Below are positions 1-8,680 of a DNA stretch of 64,000 nucleotides, piece by piece. The stretch's first letter is position 1, and every line of letters starts with the position of its first letter. Origin of the DNA: CADEED01 sp041395625 (lineage in GTDB: Bacteria; Pseudomonadota; Gammaproteobacteria; Steroidobacterales; Steroidobacteraceae); NCBI GenBank assembly GCA_041395625.1, contig JAWLAE010000001.1:1240001-1304000 (forward strand). The letters are read 5' to 3'. The notes beneath the pieces were generated by a model. That model saw only the letters and a program-made list of their open reading frames with translations. It made no database searches and was not told the origin of the DNA. Made by a program: the position numbers and the translations under genes.

Positions 1-43
1 CCAAGGCGTTTCTGAACGGCTTGTCGGCCAGCTAGCCCCGGCG

Positions 44-1231
44 TCAAAATGCGCCAATCCCCGTCAGTTCACGTCCGATCGTGAGCTGATGAATAGTCTC
101 GGTGCCTTCATAGGTGATCACGCTTTCGAGGTTGAGTGCGTGCCGGATCGGCACGTACTCGGCGCTGATGCCGGCACCGCCCAGCATGTCGCGGCAATCG
201 CGCGCGATATCGAGCGCCATGCGGCAATTGTTCCACTTGGCGAGCGACACCTGCGCCGGCGTCATCTGGCCGCTGTCTTTCATCCGCGCCAGTTGCACAA
301 CTAACAACTGTGCCATGGTGATCTTGCGCGCCATCTCGGCCAATCGAATCTGGATGGCCTGGTTGGCCGCCAGCGGTCGGCCGAACAACACTCGTGATGC
401 AGTGTAGTCGAGCAATTGCGCGAGGCAGGCTTGTGCTGCACCAATCACGCCCCAGGAGATGCCAAAGCGAGCCTGGGTGAGGCACGAAAGAGGTGCTTTG
501 AGTCCGACCGTAGACTTCGGCAGCATGTTCGCCGACGGTACAACCACGTCTTCGAAGAACAGCGAACCAGTGGACGACGCGCGCAGGCTGAACTTGCGCT
601 CGATTTCCGGCGTCACGAAGCCCTTCGTGCCGCGCTCAACGATGAAGCCACGAATGCCTTCTTCGGTCATCGCCCACACGACGGCGAGATCGGCGATCGG
701 CGCATTGGTGATCCACATCTTCGAGCCGTTCAGTACCCAGTCGCCGCCACGTCTTTTCGCGTGGGTCTTCATGTTCACGGGATCAGAGCCACCGTGTGCC
801 TCGGTGAGGCCGAAGCAGCCGATCAGCTTGCCCTTGGCCATATCCGGCAGATACCGTTGTTTCTGTTCGTCGCTGCCGAATGTATAGATCGGATACATGC
901 AAAGCGACGATTGCACCGAGACGAAACTACGGATGCCGGAATCACCCCGTTCGAGCTCCTGGCAGATCAGTCCATAGCTGGCAGCGTTCATGCCGGCGCA
1001 TCCGAAGCCCTGCAGAGACGAGCCGAACAGCCCGAGCGCAGCAAGGCCGGGAATCAGGTCTCGTGGAAAAGTATGGTCTTCGAAATGACGCTGGATGATC
1101 GGCAGCACTTCCTCGTCGACAAAACGTCCGACGGAATCCTGCACCATGCGCTCGTCTTCCGCGAGCATGCTGCGCACATCGTAGAGATCCAGCGGATCGA
1201 GTGTGCGACGGTCCAGTAATTTTTCAGCCAT
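44..1231 (-). CDS. gcdH: Glutaryl-CoA dehydrogenase
   Basis: A 395-residue acyl-CoA dehydrogenase. It probably oxidises and decarboxylates glutaryl-CoA to crotonyl-CoA with FAD in the cytoplasm, in lysine, tryptophan or aromatic catabolism. The segment SGIRSFVSVQSSL with Arg101 matches the substrate-carboxylate arginine region of GCDH. The C-terminal TYEGTETIH puts the catalytic base at Glu375, and the protein ends in the GCDH-like ELTGIGAF. Length is normal for the family. The ATG start at 1231 lies 9 bp after the stop of the upstream flavin monooxygenase, so it is the last gene of a mazG-monooxygenase-gcdH operon. No electron-transfer flavoprotein genes are adjacent. The family call is secure, and the glutaryl-CoA substrate is likely from the specific motifs. 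Confidence 0.93.
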   Translation of the reverse strand: MAEKLLDRRTLDPLDLYDVRSMLAEDERMVQDSVGRFVDEEVLPIIQRHFEDHTFPRDLIPGLAALGLFGSSLQGFGCAGMNAASYGLICQELERGDSGIRSFVSVQSSLCMYPIYTFGSDEQKQRYLPDMAKGKLIGCFGLTEAHGGSDPVNMKTHAKRRGGDWVLNGSKMWITNAPIADLAVVWAMTEEGIRGFIVERGTKGFVTPEIERKFSLRASSTGSLFFEDVVVPSANMLPKSTVGLKAPLSCLTQARFGISWGVIGAAQACLAQLLDYTASRVLFGRPLAANQAIQIRLAEMARKITMAQLLVVQLARMKDSGQMTPAQVSLAKWNNCRMALDIARDCRDMLGGAGISAEYVPIRHALNLESVITYEGTETIHQLTIGRELTGIGAF

Positions 1232-1240
1232 ACGGTTCTC

Positions 1241-2440
1241 TCAATAGCTCGGATTGTCGACCGGCAGACCCATTGCGTGCTGGCCCCACATGATGCCAGT
1301 CACATCCCACGACAGACCAAGGTGGGAAGCGGCGGCGTGCATGTCGCGGAACGACCGCTGCATGTAGTGATCGAGATAGATACCGCGACCGCCGGATGCA
1401 GCGAACAAGCGATCGATCGCACTGGTCAGCAGTTTGGTAGCGTAGCCCTGATTGCGACGCCAGTGAATACGCTGCTCGATCGATACGGGCGCGCCGCGCT
1501 CCACTGTCGCCATGGCGTCGCGGCAGTCCTGCATGATCAGCGCGCGCGCTGCTTCGATTTCACAGGCCGCTTCTGCGACTCGTAGTTGCACCACCTGCTG
1601 CTGCGCCAGCGTACCTTTGCCGCGCACCAGATTGCGCGAGCGGGCCGCCTCCATGTACTGCTCGAGCGCGCCTTCGGCCATACCGAGCGCGGGCGCGAGA
1701 ATCGCGTAAGGGTTGATGGCGATCAACGGCAGCCGAAACAGCGGCGCCTTGTGCAGATCAGTCCCAGGGCCGCCGCCGTCGCGCAGCTCGGCGGTGGGCG
1801 CCAGACGATGCGCGGGCACGAACACGTCGGTCAGCTTCGCATCGCGACTCCCGGTGGCAGCCAGGCCGGCCACGTGCCAGGTGTCCACGATTTCGCAGTC
1901 GGACACTGGCACGACGACATAGGTCGCCACGGGCGCACCAGCGCCATCCGCCGCTGGCAACCAGGTGCAAAATACGGCCCAGTCAGCGATATCGATGCCG
2001 CTGACAAACCGCCAATGACCGGTCACCCGGTAGCCTCCCTCGACCGGTATGGCTTTGCCATCTGGTGTAATCGACGATGTGATCAACGCGTCCGGATCAT
2101 TGTCCCAGACGTCGTGCTGCGCGCGCGCCGGGAACTTGGCTAACAACCAGGCACGTTCGGCGGTGACGCCGTAAACCCACGCGGTCGACCCGCAGCCGCG
2201 CCCCAGCAGGGCGACCAGCTCGACGAATTCGACCAAACCCAACTCGTAGCCGCCAAACAACTTCGGTTTCTGAACGTTGAACAGTTGCGCCGCGCGCAAC
2301 TCACGCACTGTCTCGTCGGGCACGCGCCGCGCCAGCTCCGCCGCCTGCGCTCGTTCGCGCAAGCGCGGCACAAGCTCCTGCGCACGGCTCAGGAGGCTGT
2401 CGAAACCGGGCTGCGTAGCAGACGCGATCGTAGCAGTCAT
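1241..2440 (-). CDS. Group-D flavin-dependent monooxygenase (HsaA/HpaH-like, acyl-CoA dehydrogenase fold)
   Basis: A protein of about 399 residues with the acyl-CoA dehydrogenase fold but the sequence style of two-component flavin monooxygenases (HsaA, p-hydroxyphenylacetate hydroxylase C2). Signs are the early segment PKLFGGYELGLVEFVELVALLG, the central GHWRFVSGIDIADWAVF, and a C-terminal half with SGGRGIYLDHYMQRSFRDMHAAASHLGLSWD. Such enzymes hydroxylate phenolic or steroid-derived rings using reduced flavin from a separate reductase. No flavin reductase is adjacent. The ATG at 2440 is preferred; a GTG at 2443 directly precedes it. The start is 3 bp after the MazG stop, and gcdH follows after 9 bp, so the three are probably co-transcribed. 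The substrate is unknown; a steroid or aromatic acid would fit the neighbourhood. Confidence 0.8.
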   Translation of the reverse strand: MTATIASATQPGFDSLLSRAQELVPRLRERAQAAELARRVPDETVRELRAAQLFNVQKPKLFGGYELGLVEFVELVALLGRGCGSTAWVYGVTAERAWLLAKFPARAQHDVWDNDPDALITSSITPDGKAIPVEGGYRVTGHWRFVSGIDIADWAVFCTWLPAADGAGAPVATYVVVPVSDCEIVDTWHVAGLAATGSRDAKLTDVFVPAHRLAPTAELRDGGGPGTDLHKAPLFRLPLIAINPYAILAPALGMAEGALEQYMEAARSRNLVRGKGTLAQQQVVQLRVAEAACEIEAARALIMQDCRDAMATVERGAPVSIEQRIHWRRNQGYATKLLTSAIDRLFAASGGRGIYLDHYMQRSFRDMHAAASHLGLSWDVTGIMWGQHAMGLPVDNPSY

Positions 2441-2443
2441 CAC

Positions 2444-2791
2444 TCAATACTCTGTGTATTTCCTGGACTGCCCGCGGACCTTATCCGCCGGGTAGCGCTC
2501 AGCATTCTTCACCAACTTGGCCGCAGCGGCTGCCAGCAAATCGACGCCTAACTTGTCAGCCAGTCGAACAGTGTACAGCAGCACGTCCGCCAGCTCATCG
2601 CTGATCATCTCGCGCCGCCGTGCGTCGAGCGCCAGATCCTGCTGCTCGGCAGCCCACTGAAAATGCTCCATCAGCTCGGCTGACTCGATGGAAATCGCCA
2701 TGGCGAGGTTCTTGGCACTATGGAACTGGTCCCAGTCGCGCTCGGCTGCGAAAGCGCGCAGGGCATGTTTGAGTTCTTCGAGACTTTGCAT
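2444..2791 (-). CDS. MazG-like nucleotide pyrophosphohydrolase
   Basis: A 115-residue all-alpha NTP pyrophosphohydrolase of the MazG/RS21-C6 (dCTPase-like) type, expected to hydrolyse non-canonical or excess nucleoside triphosphates to monophosphates. The metal-binding pattern is visible as ESAELMEHFQW followed by ISDELADVLLYTVRLADKLGVD, the usual EExxE...ExxD arrangement. The frame is open upstream, but the ATG at 2791 starts right at the conserved MQSLEELKHALRAFAAERDW segment and is chosen over the earlier one. It heads a minus-strand operon with the flavin monooxygenase (3 bp gap) and gcdH. It diverges from the aminotransferase gene at 2890. A housecleaning role in a catabolic operon is odd but not unknown. 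Confidence 0.85.
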   Translation of the reverse strand: MQSLEELKHALRAFAAERDWDQFHSAKNLAMAISIESAELMEHFQWAAEQQDLALDARRREMISDELADVLLYTVRLADKLGVDLLAAAAAKLVKNAERYPADKVRGQSRKYTEY

Positions 2792-2889
2792 GAGGCGGCC
2801 CCCGGCGATGACGACTATGGCGGTGAGATTGTCACCCCGATCGCGACGGCGTAAAAGCACTAATCCACGCGCACAAAGGGAGAGCGAAG

Positions 2890-3987
2890 ATGAGCCAGCG
2901 ATTGAGTCGACGAGCATTGCTCAATACAGCCGCCGCGGCGGGAGTCTGGATGGCGACTCGACCCACCGCGGCGCTGGAACCGCGCGCCGACAACCCGCTG
3001 GCACGGCTGTCGGGCAACGAAAACCCCTATGGTCCCGGCCCCAAGGCGCGCGCGGCGATTGCGGCCGCGATGTCGGAGTCCTGTCGCTACAGCGTGGGCA
3101 GTTACAATGCGCTGCTCGACGTGCTCGCCAAGCACGAAGATGTGCCGCGCGACAGTATCGTGCTCGGCTCGGGCTCAGGCGAGCTGCTGCACATGCTGGC
3201 GCTCGAGTTCGTCGGCCGGGGCGAGCTGGTCAGCGCCTGGCCTACCTTCGGCCAGATCATGACCTATGCCGAAAAGCTCGGCGCCACCGTGCGCAAGATA
3301 CCGCTCGATTCGCAACTGCGCCATGATCTCGCCCCACTCAGCGCGGCGGTGACTCCCAGTACGGGCTTGCTGTACCTGTGCAACCCTAACAACCCGACTG
3401 GCACCGTAGTAGATGGGCCGGCGTTGCGCGAGTTCTGCCGGCAGATGGCCGGACGCACTCTGGTAGTCGTCGATGAAGCCTATATCGATCTCATCGAACC
3501 CGGCGCGACCGAGAGCATGGTCGATCTGGCACGCACGGGCGACAATCTCGTAGTACTGAGGACATTCTCCAAGATCCATGGGTTGGCGGGTCTGCGGATC
3601 GGCTATGGCATCGGCAATCCGCAAGTCATGGCGCGCCTGCGACGCATGCAGATGGTGTTCCCGAATACACTCGGACTGGAGGCCGCGCGTGCCAGCCTGA
3701 GCGATCGAGAGTTCCTCGCCACCACCGGCAAAGCCATTGCGGTCGATCGACGCCGCATGCGCGACGCCTGCCGTGCACTGGGACTCGAGTGCGCCGACGC
3801 CCAGGGCAACTTCGTGTTCTTCAAGACCGGGATGCCCACAGACCAATTCCGCGAGCGCATGCGCGCCCACCAGATCGAAGTCGGTCGCAACTTCGAGCCG
3901 TTGCTCGACTGGTGTCGCGTTACGGTGGGCACCACTGCCGAGACGGACCGCTTCCTGGCGGCGTTGCCGCGCGTTGCCGCGAGCTGA
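2890..3987 (+). CDS. Tat-exported histidinol-phosphate-aminotransferase-like PLP enzyme
   Basis: A 365-residue fold-type I PLP aminotransferase of the HisC family. The body has the HisC-like N-terminal LSGNENPYGPGPKA, the CNPNNPTGT loop, VVDEAYIDL (PLP-ring Asp) and the Schiff-base lysine in RTFSKIHGLAGLRIGYG. The N-terminus SQRLSRRALLNTAAAAGVW has a twin-arginine signal pattern (RR, hydrophobic stretch, Ala-rich end), which is unusual for a biosynthetic aminotransferase and suggests a periplasmic enzyme. The start is fixed by a GGGAG ribosome site just upstream. The next gene is an exported S9 peptidase 61 bp downstream, followed by a Tat-type epimerase. No other his genes are near, so a histidine-biosynthetic role is unlikely. 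The substrate is unknown. Confidence 0.85.
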   Translation: MSQRLSRRALLNTAAAAGVWMATRPTAALEPRADNPLARLSGNENPYGPGPKARAAIAAAMSESCRYSVGSYNALLDVLAKHEDVPRDSIVLGSGSGELLHMLALEFVGRGELVSAWPTFGQIMTYAEKLGATVRKIPLDSQLRHDLAPLSAAVTPSTGLLYLCNPNNPTGTVVDGPALREFCRQMAGRTLVVVDEAYIDLIEPGATESMVDLARTGDNLVVLRTFSKIHGLAGLRIGYGIGNPQVMARLRRMQMVFPNTLGLEAARASLSDREFLATTGKAIAVDRRRMRDACRALGLECADAQGNFVFFKTGMPTDQFRERMRAHQIEVGRNFEPLLDWCRVTVGTTAETDRFLAALPRVAAS

Positions 3988-4048
3988 CGTCAGGGGCACA
4001 ATCGGGCTCATCCGCGCTCGCGCGCGCAACACTTCAACAGGGCAACCC

Positions 4049-6088
4049 ATGCTTCGACTCATTGCGATCCTGGTGGCCTTATCGGCCTTCAACGTCTCCG
4101 CCATCGGCCAGAGCAAGACGCCGCTCACCATCGAAGCGGCATGGCAGATGCAACGCCTGGGGGGGCCGAGTCTCTCGCCGGACGGGCGCCTCACCGTCGT
4201 GCCGGTGTCGACGGCCAACATGTCCGAAAACAAGATTACCACCGACCTGTGGTTGGTACCGACTGCCGGTGGCAGTGCACGACAACTAACGAGTGACAGA
4301 GCCAACGACACGGATCCGGTGTTTAGTCCGGATGGCAAACACGTCGCGTTCGTATCGAAGCGCGGCGATGACAAGGAGAACCAGATCTACGTGATCCCGG
4401 TCGACGGCGGCGAAGCGCGTCGCCTGACCAACGTACCAACCGGGGCCGGTGCACCCAAGTGGTTTCCGGACGGCAAGCGGCTCGCCTTCGTGTCAGAGAT
4501 CTGGCTGGATCTCGTCAAGTGGGACGACCAGGGCAAACGCATGCAGGAGCGCAATGAATCGAAGATGAGTGGGCGTATCTGGGAGCGTGCACCGATCGCG
4601 TACTGGGATCACTTTCTCAATGACCGCGAACCGCATCTATTCTCGATCGCAGTCGAAGGAGGTGAACCGCTCGCCATCACACGGCTGTCCGGTTTCTATC
4701 TCTCGAAGCAGGAGTACGACAGCTCGTCCTACGACATCGCGCCCGACGGTGAGGAGATGGCCTTCGCGGCCGACACCAACCGCGGTCCGGGCACGATGCC
4801 CAACGAGGACATCATCACGATCGCCGCTTGTGGCTGCAAGCCACCGCGCAATGTGACCGAGGCCAACAAAGCGGACGACACGTCGCCGGCCTATAGTCCG
4901 GACGGTCAATATCTCGCGTACGGCGCCAAGCAGATTCCCGGCTTCTACGCGGACCGCACGCGGCTGATGCTGCACGATCGCAAAGCCGGGTCGGCGCGCG
5001 AGTTGTTCCCTGACTGGGACCGGTCAGCCAACAACCTCGTGTGGGCGCCGAACTCGCGCGCTCTCTACGGCGCGATCGACGACGCGGCAACGCAGCGTAT
5101 CTATCGGTTCGATCTGGGCGCTACGCGCCCCGTCGCGATCACGCAGTCCTCGAGTTTTTCCAATCTGGCAGTTGCAGACAGCACGATCGTGGCTTTGCGC
5201 CAGAGCTTTTCGGAGCCGCCGACGCTGGTCAGCGTCGCGCCCCCCCGTGCCGGGACGGCAACCAAGCTGACGACGTTCAACGATGCAGCCGTAGCCAGTA
5301 CGGACTGGGGCCGCGTCGAGAGCATCATCTATAAGGGGGCGCGCAACGACGATGTCCAGATGTGGGTAGTCTATCCGCCGGGGTTCGATGCGACGAAGAA
5401 ATACCCGGTGTACATGCTGCTGCACGGCGGCCCCCACAATGCCATCACCGACGCCACGCAATGGCGCTGGAACGCCCAGGTATTCGCAGCATGGGGCTAC
5501 ATCGTCACGTGGCACAACTTTCACGGCTCGAGTGGCTTTGGTCAGGAGTTCACGGACTCGATCAATCCGGATCGAATTTCGCTGCCGTATGAAGATACGA
5601 TCAAGGCTGCTGAGTGGCTCAAGAGCAAGCCCTACGTCGACGGCGATCGCATGGTGGCGGGCGGTGGCAGTTATGGTGGCTTCCTGGCGGCCACCTTGTT
5701 AGGCCGGGAGCACCCTTTCCAGGCACTCATTGCGCACGCGGCAGTCTACAACAGCTACACGCAGATTGGCGCGGACTACGGCGCCGAACCGGATCGCTTC
5801 TTCGAGTACTGGGACAAGCCCGAGGAGTTTGCGCGCTACTCACCGCACACCTCTGCAGGCAACTTCAAGACGCCTACGCTCGTGATCCATGGCCAGCTCG
5901 ATCAGCGGGTGCCCGTCAATCACGGCGTGGAGCTGTTCAATACGCTGCAGAAGCGTGGCGTACCGTCGAAGTTCGTGTATTTCCCGGACGAGAACCATTG
6001 GGTACTGAAGCCGCAGAACTCAGTCTTTTGGTATCAGACCAAGAAGGACTGGCTGGCGAAGTACGCACCGCCCGGACCGGGTAAATGA
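4049..6088 (+). CDS. S9 family prolyl-oligopeptidase-type peptidase (acylaminoacyl-peptidase-like), exported
   Basis: A 679-residue serine peptidase. The ATG at 4049 begins a signal peptide (MLRLIAILVALSAFNVSAIG), so the long upstream extension of the frame is discarded. Residues of about 30-400 form a beta-propeller with repeated LSPDGR, FSPDGKHVAF, WFPDGKRLAF and YSPDGQYLAY blades. The C-terminal alpha/beta-hydrolase domain carries the nucleophile Ser541 in GGGSYGG, an Asp in HGQLDQRVPV and the His in DENHW. It probably trims peptides or dipeptides in the periplasm. Its stop overlaps the next ATG by 4 bp (ATGA at 6085-6088), so it is translationally coupled to the epimerase gene. It follows the Tat-type aminotransferase on the same strand. 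Confidence 0.9.
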   Translation: MLRLIAILVALSAFNVSAIGQSKTPLTIEAAWQMQRLGGPSLSPDGRLTVVPVSTANMSENKITTDLWLVPTAGGSARQLTSDRANDTDPVFSPDGKHVAFVSKRGDDKENQIYVIPVDGGEARRLTNVPTGAGAPKWFPDGKRLAFVSEIWLDLVKWDDQGKRMQERNESKMSGRIWERAPIAYWDHFLNDREPHLFSIAVEGGEPLAITRLSGFYLSKQEYDSSSYDIAPDGEEMAFAADTNRGPGTMPNEDIITIAACGCKPPRNVTEANKADDTSPAYSPDGQYLAYGAKQIPGFYADRTRLMLHDRKAGSARELFPDWDRSANNLVWAPNSRALYGAIDDAATQRIYRFDLGATRPVAITQSSSFSNLAVADSTIVALRQSFSEPPTLVSVAPPRAGTATKLTTFNDAAVASTDWGRVESIIYKGARNDDVQMWVVYPPGFDATKKYPVYMLLHGGPHNAITDATQWRWNAQVFAAWGYIVTWHNFHGSSGFGQEFTDSINPDRISLPYEDTIKAAEWLKSKPYVDGDRMVAGGGSYGGFLAATLLGREHPFQALIAHAAVYNSYTQIGADYGAEPDRFFEYWDKPEEFARYSPHTSAGNFKTPTLVIHGQLDQRVPVNHGVELFNTLQKRGVPSKFVYFPDENHWVLKPQNSVFWYQTKKDWLAKYAPPGPGK

Positions 6089-7245
6089 ACCGTCGCGACC
6101 TGCTTCGATTGTCTGCCGCCGGTGTTCTCGCAGCGTCGAGCAACGCTTGGGCGCAGGACGACGAGGCGCGTAGCAAGCCTCTCAGAATTCTGATACTCGG
6201 CGGCACTCGGTTCATTGGCGTACACATGACCGAGCTGGCCCTGGCGCGCGGTCACGAACTCACGTTCTTCAATCGCGGGCGCACCAAGTCGGAACTGTTT
6301 CCGGAGGTCGAGCGGATCCTGGGGGATCGAAACGGCCGCCTGGGCGGGTTGCGCAACCGAGACTGGGATGCGGTGATCGACAACTCAGGCTACGTGCCTC
6401 GGCACGTGCGGCTGTCGGCCGAACTGTTAGCGCCACGGATCAAGCAGTATGTCTTCGTCTCGACGGTGTCGGTCTATCCGGACTTCTCGGAACCACGCGA
6501 TGAGGATGCGCCGGTCGGGACGCTGCTCAACGAGCGTGTCGAAGAAGTCGATGCCGAGACCTACGGCCCATTGAAGGCGCTGTGCGAACAGGCCGCCGAG
6601 CGTGCCATGCCCGGACGCACGACCGTGCTGCGCCCCGGTCTGATCGTGGGGCCGCACGACAATACCGACCGCTTCACGTACTGGCCGGTGCGCGCTGCAC
6701 GGGGCGGCGAGTTCATCGCCCCCGGCTCGCCACGGGATGCCATCCAGTTCATCGACGCCCGCGATCTCGCGCGCTTCACGCTCGATGCGATCGAACGACA
6801 GATCGTCGGCACATACAACGTCACCTCCCCGCCAGGCAGATTCTCGATCGGCGCGTTGGTAGACGCGTCGATCTCGAGTGCCATGGAGTTCGTCAAACCC
6901 GCGCAGACCCCGGTGCCGATGTGGATGCCAGCCGATTTCCTCGCCAGTCAAGGTGTAGAGCCGTGGAGTGACATGCCGGTCTGGTTGCCGGCGGAGGGCA
7001 ATCAGATCGCGTTCGCCGCGACCCAGGTCGACCGGGCGCTCAAGGCGGGCCTGAAGATCCGTGCGCTGCAGAGCACGGTCGATGACACGCTCAACTGGTA
7101 CCGGGCACAGCCGGAGGCCGATCGGGCGTCGCTCAAAGCCGGTATCGCGCGTGACAAGGAGGCAGCTGTATTGGCCGCCTGGCACGAGCGTACGGATGAG
7201 CCACCGGACGCAGCACCTGAAGCCGCTATTTCTTCGCGCGAGTGA
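6085..7245 (+). CDS. Tat-exported NAD-dependent epimerase/dehydratase (extended SDR)
   Basis: A 386-residue extended short-chain dehydrogenase. The N-terminus MNRRDLLRLSAAGVLAASSNAWAQ is a twin-arginine signal peptide. The mature part opens with the nucleotide-binding ILGGTRFIGVHMTELALARGH, has VFVSTVSVYPD on the central strand, and carries the YxxxK pair in TYGPLKALCE. This resembles the isoflavone-reductase/CSP41-like epimerase group often annotated as NAD-dependent epimerase. A cofactor-bound, folded Tat substrate would fit periplasmic export. The start overlaps the peptidase stop by 4 bp. The 3' end overlaps the convergent GGDEF gene by 20 bp (7226-7245). The substrate is unknown; a nucleotide sugar is doubtful for a periplasmic protein. 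Confidence 0.85.
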   Translation: MNRRDLLRLSAAGVLAASSNAWAQDDEARSKPLRILILGGTRFIGVHMTELALARGHELTFFNRGRTKSELFPEVERILGDRNGRLGGLRNRDWDAVIDNSGYVPRHVRLSAELLAPRIKQYVFVSTVSVYPDFSEPRDEDAPVGTLLNERVEEVDAETYGPLKALCEQAAERAMPGRTTVLRPGLIVGPHDNTDRFTYWPVRAARGGEFIAPGSPRDAIQFIDARDLARFTLDAIERQIVGTYNVTSPPGRFSIGALVDASISSAMEFVKPAQTPVPMWMPADFLASQGVEPWSDMPVWLPAEGNQIAFAATQVDRALKAGLKIRALQSTVDDTLNWYRAQPEADRASLKAGIARDKEAAVLAAWHERTDEPPDAAPEAAISSRE

Positions 7246-8650
7246 CGAGCTTGCGCCGCGTCTTACGCGGCCGCTGCAGTTTTGGGCTCACATGCTTGCC
7301 GGCACTGGGCGCCATGGCCACCTGATTGCGGCCACCATTCTTGGCCGCATAGAGCGCCTCGTCGGCACCGATCAGCAACGCCTTGGCATCGGCGGCCGGA
7401 TCCAGGATTGCCACACCTACACTGACGGTCACTTGGCGCAGCGGCCACGGTGCACTCTCCATCGCCGCACGGCAGCGTTCGGCAATAGCCAGTGCCTCAC
7501 GGCGTCCCGCGCGTCCCAGGATAACACCGAACTCCTCGCCGCCGAGTCGCGCGATGAGATCGGCATCCCGCACCTGCTTCTCGAGCACGCGCGCAGTGAT
7601 GCGCAGCGCATCGTCTCCGGCGGCGTGCCCGAAACGGTCGTTGTAGGGTTTGAAGGTATCCAGGTCCAGCAGCAGCACGGCGACGCGCCGACTTCTTGCG
7701 GGCCGCGCCAGTTCATCGGCCAGCCGTCGATCGAACGCCCGTCGATTTGGCAGACCAGTGAGCGAGTCGGTCAGCGACTCGACCTTGAGTTGCGAATTGT
7801 GGGCCTCGAGTTCGCGCTGATAGAGGCGCATGTCGGAAATGTCGTGCGCGACGATGAAACCTCCGTCGACCTGCCCGTCCTCACCCAGCAGCGGCCGCGC
7901 CGTCAAGCTCAGCCAGCGCTCATCGCGTCGCGCACGCCGTAGCATGACCTCGACGTCGTCACAGGATTCGCCACGGGTGGCACGCAGCAACGGCCAATCG
8001 TTGAGCGGAAACGGTGTCTTGCCGTCAGCCGAACAGGCGTCTACCTCGTGCACCCAGGCGCGCAGATCGCAATCGACCAGTTCGCGATCGAACAAGCGCG
8101 CCGCCGCGGGATTCGCCAGTATCACCTTGCCGTGAGCATCGGCGACTACCACCGCTTCGGCCATACTCACCATGATCGATTGCATCAGGGTTCGCTCGCG
8201 CAGGATCTCACGCTCCGCAAGTCGGCGCCGCGTGATGTCCCGCACGATGACCAACACCTCGTCGTGCGGGAGTGCACGCAACCGGGCCTCGTACCAGCGA
8301 GGCTGACGGCCGATCGGCAAGGAATATTCGATCGCGATGGTCTCATGACCACGCCGCACCTGGGCGATAGCGGCATCGAACTGCGCGCCAGCTTGCGCGT
8401 CGAGTATGTCTGCCGGCCGCTTGCCAATCAGCAGCTCCGGCGGCAGTGGTGTTTGTTCACCGACATGAAAGCGACGCGCCACATTGTCGGCGTCCAGCCA
8501 CAGGTACAGCTCAGCGTGCGTCTGCAGCACTGCCGCCATATCGAGCGAACTCGGGGTATCTGGTGCGTACTCGGACGGCGTCGGCGCCAACAAACGGATT
8601 GCCGCGAGTACCGCATCGAGGCGTGCATCATCCATTGCACTACTACTCAT
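7226..8650 (-). CDS. PAS-PAS-GGDEF diguanylate cyclase, soluble
   Basis: A 474-residue signalling protein predicted to make c-di-GMP. The order is a first PAS-like domain (about residues 45-145, ending VIVRDITRRRLAEREILRE), a second PAS (about 150-275, VVVADAHGKVILANPAAARLF, ending FIVAHDISDMRLYQRELE), and a GGDEF domain (about 290-450) with DSLTGLPNRRAFD and the intact signature LGGEEF. No membrane segment or signal peptide is apparent, so the input is probably a cytosolic ligand or redox cue sensed by a PAS domain. The basic C-terminal tail (LQRPRKTRRKLVTRAKK) is unusual. It is monocistronic and convergent with the epimerase gene, overlapping it by 20 bp. Confidence 0.9.
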   Translation of the reverse strand: MSSSAMDDARLDAVLAAIRLLAPTPSEYAPDTPSSLDMAAVLQTHAELYLWLDADNVARRFHVGEQTPLPPELLIGKRPADILDAQAGAQFDAAIAQVRRGHETIAIEYSLPIGRQPRWYEARLRALPHDEVLVIVRDITRRRLAEREILRERTLMQSIMVSMAEAVVVADAHGKVILANPAAARLFDRELVDCDLRAWVHEVDACSADGKTPFPLNDWPLLRATRGESCDDVEVMLRRARRDERWLSLTARPLLGEDGQVDGGFIVAHDISDMRLYQRELEAHNSQLKVESLTDSLTGLPNRRAFDRRLADELARPARSRRVAVLLLDLDTFKPYNDRFGHAAGDDALRITARVLEKQVRDADLIARLGGEEFGVILGRAGRREALAIAERCRAAMESAPWPLRQVTVSVGVAILDPAADAKALLIGADEALYAAKNGGRNQVAMAPSAGKHVSPKLQRPRKTRRKLVTRAKK

Positions 8651-8680
8651 GTCAGTTTAGAAAAATCGATGCGCAGCGTC

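Noticed and set aside
2890..3987. hisC assignment for the aminotransferase
   Set aside because: The Tat signal and lack of his genes nearby argue against histidine biosynthesis, so no symbol was given.
3175..4374. 399-codon minus-strand open frame opposite the aminotransferase gene
   Set aside because: It is antisense to a gene with strong family motifs, spans the gap to the next gene, has no recognisable domain and is typical of third-position GC bias.
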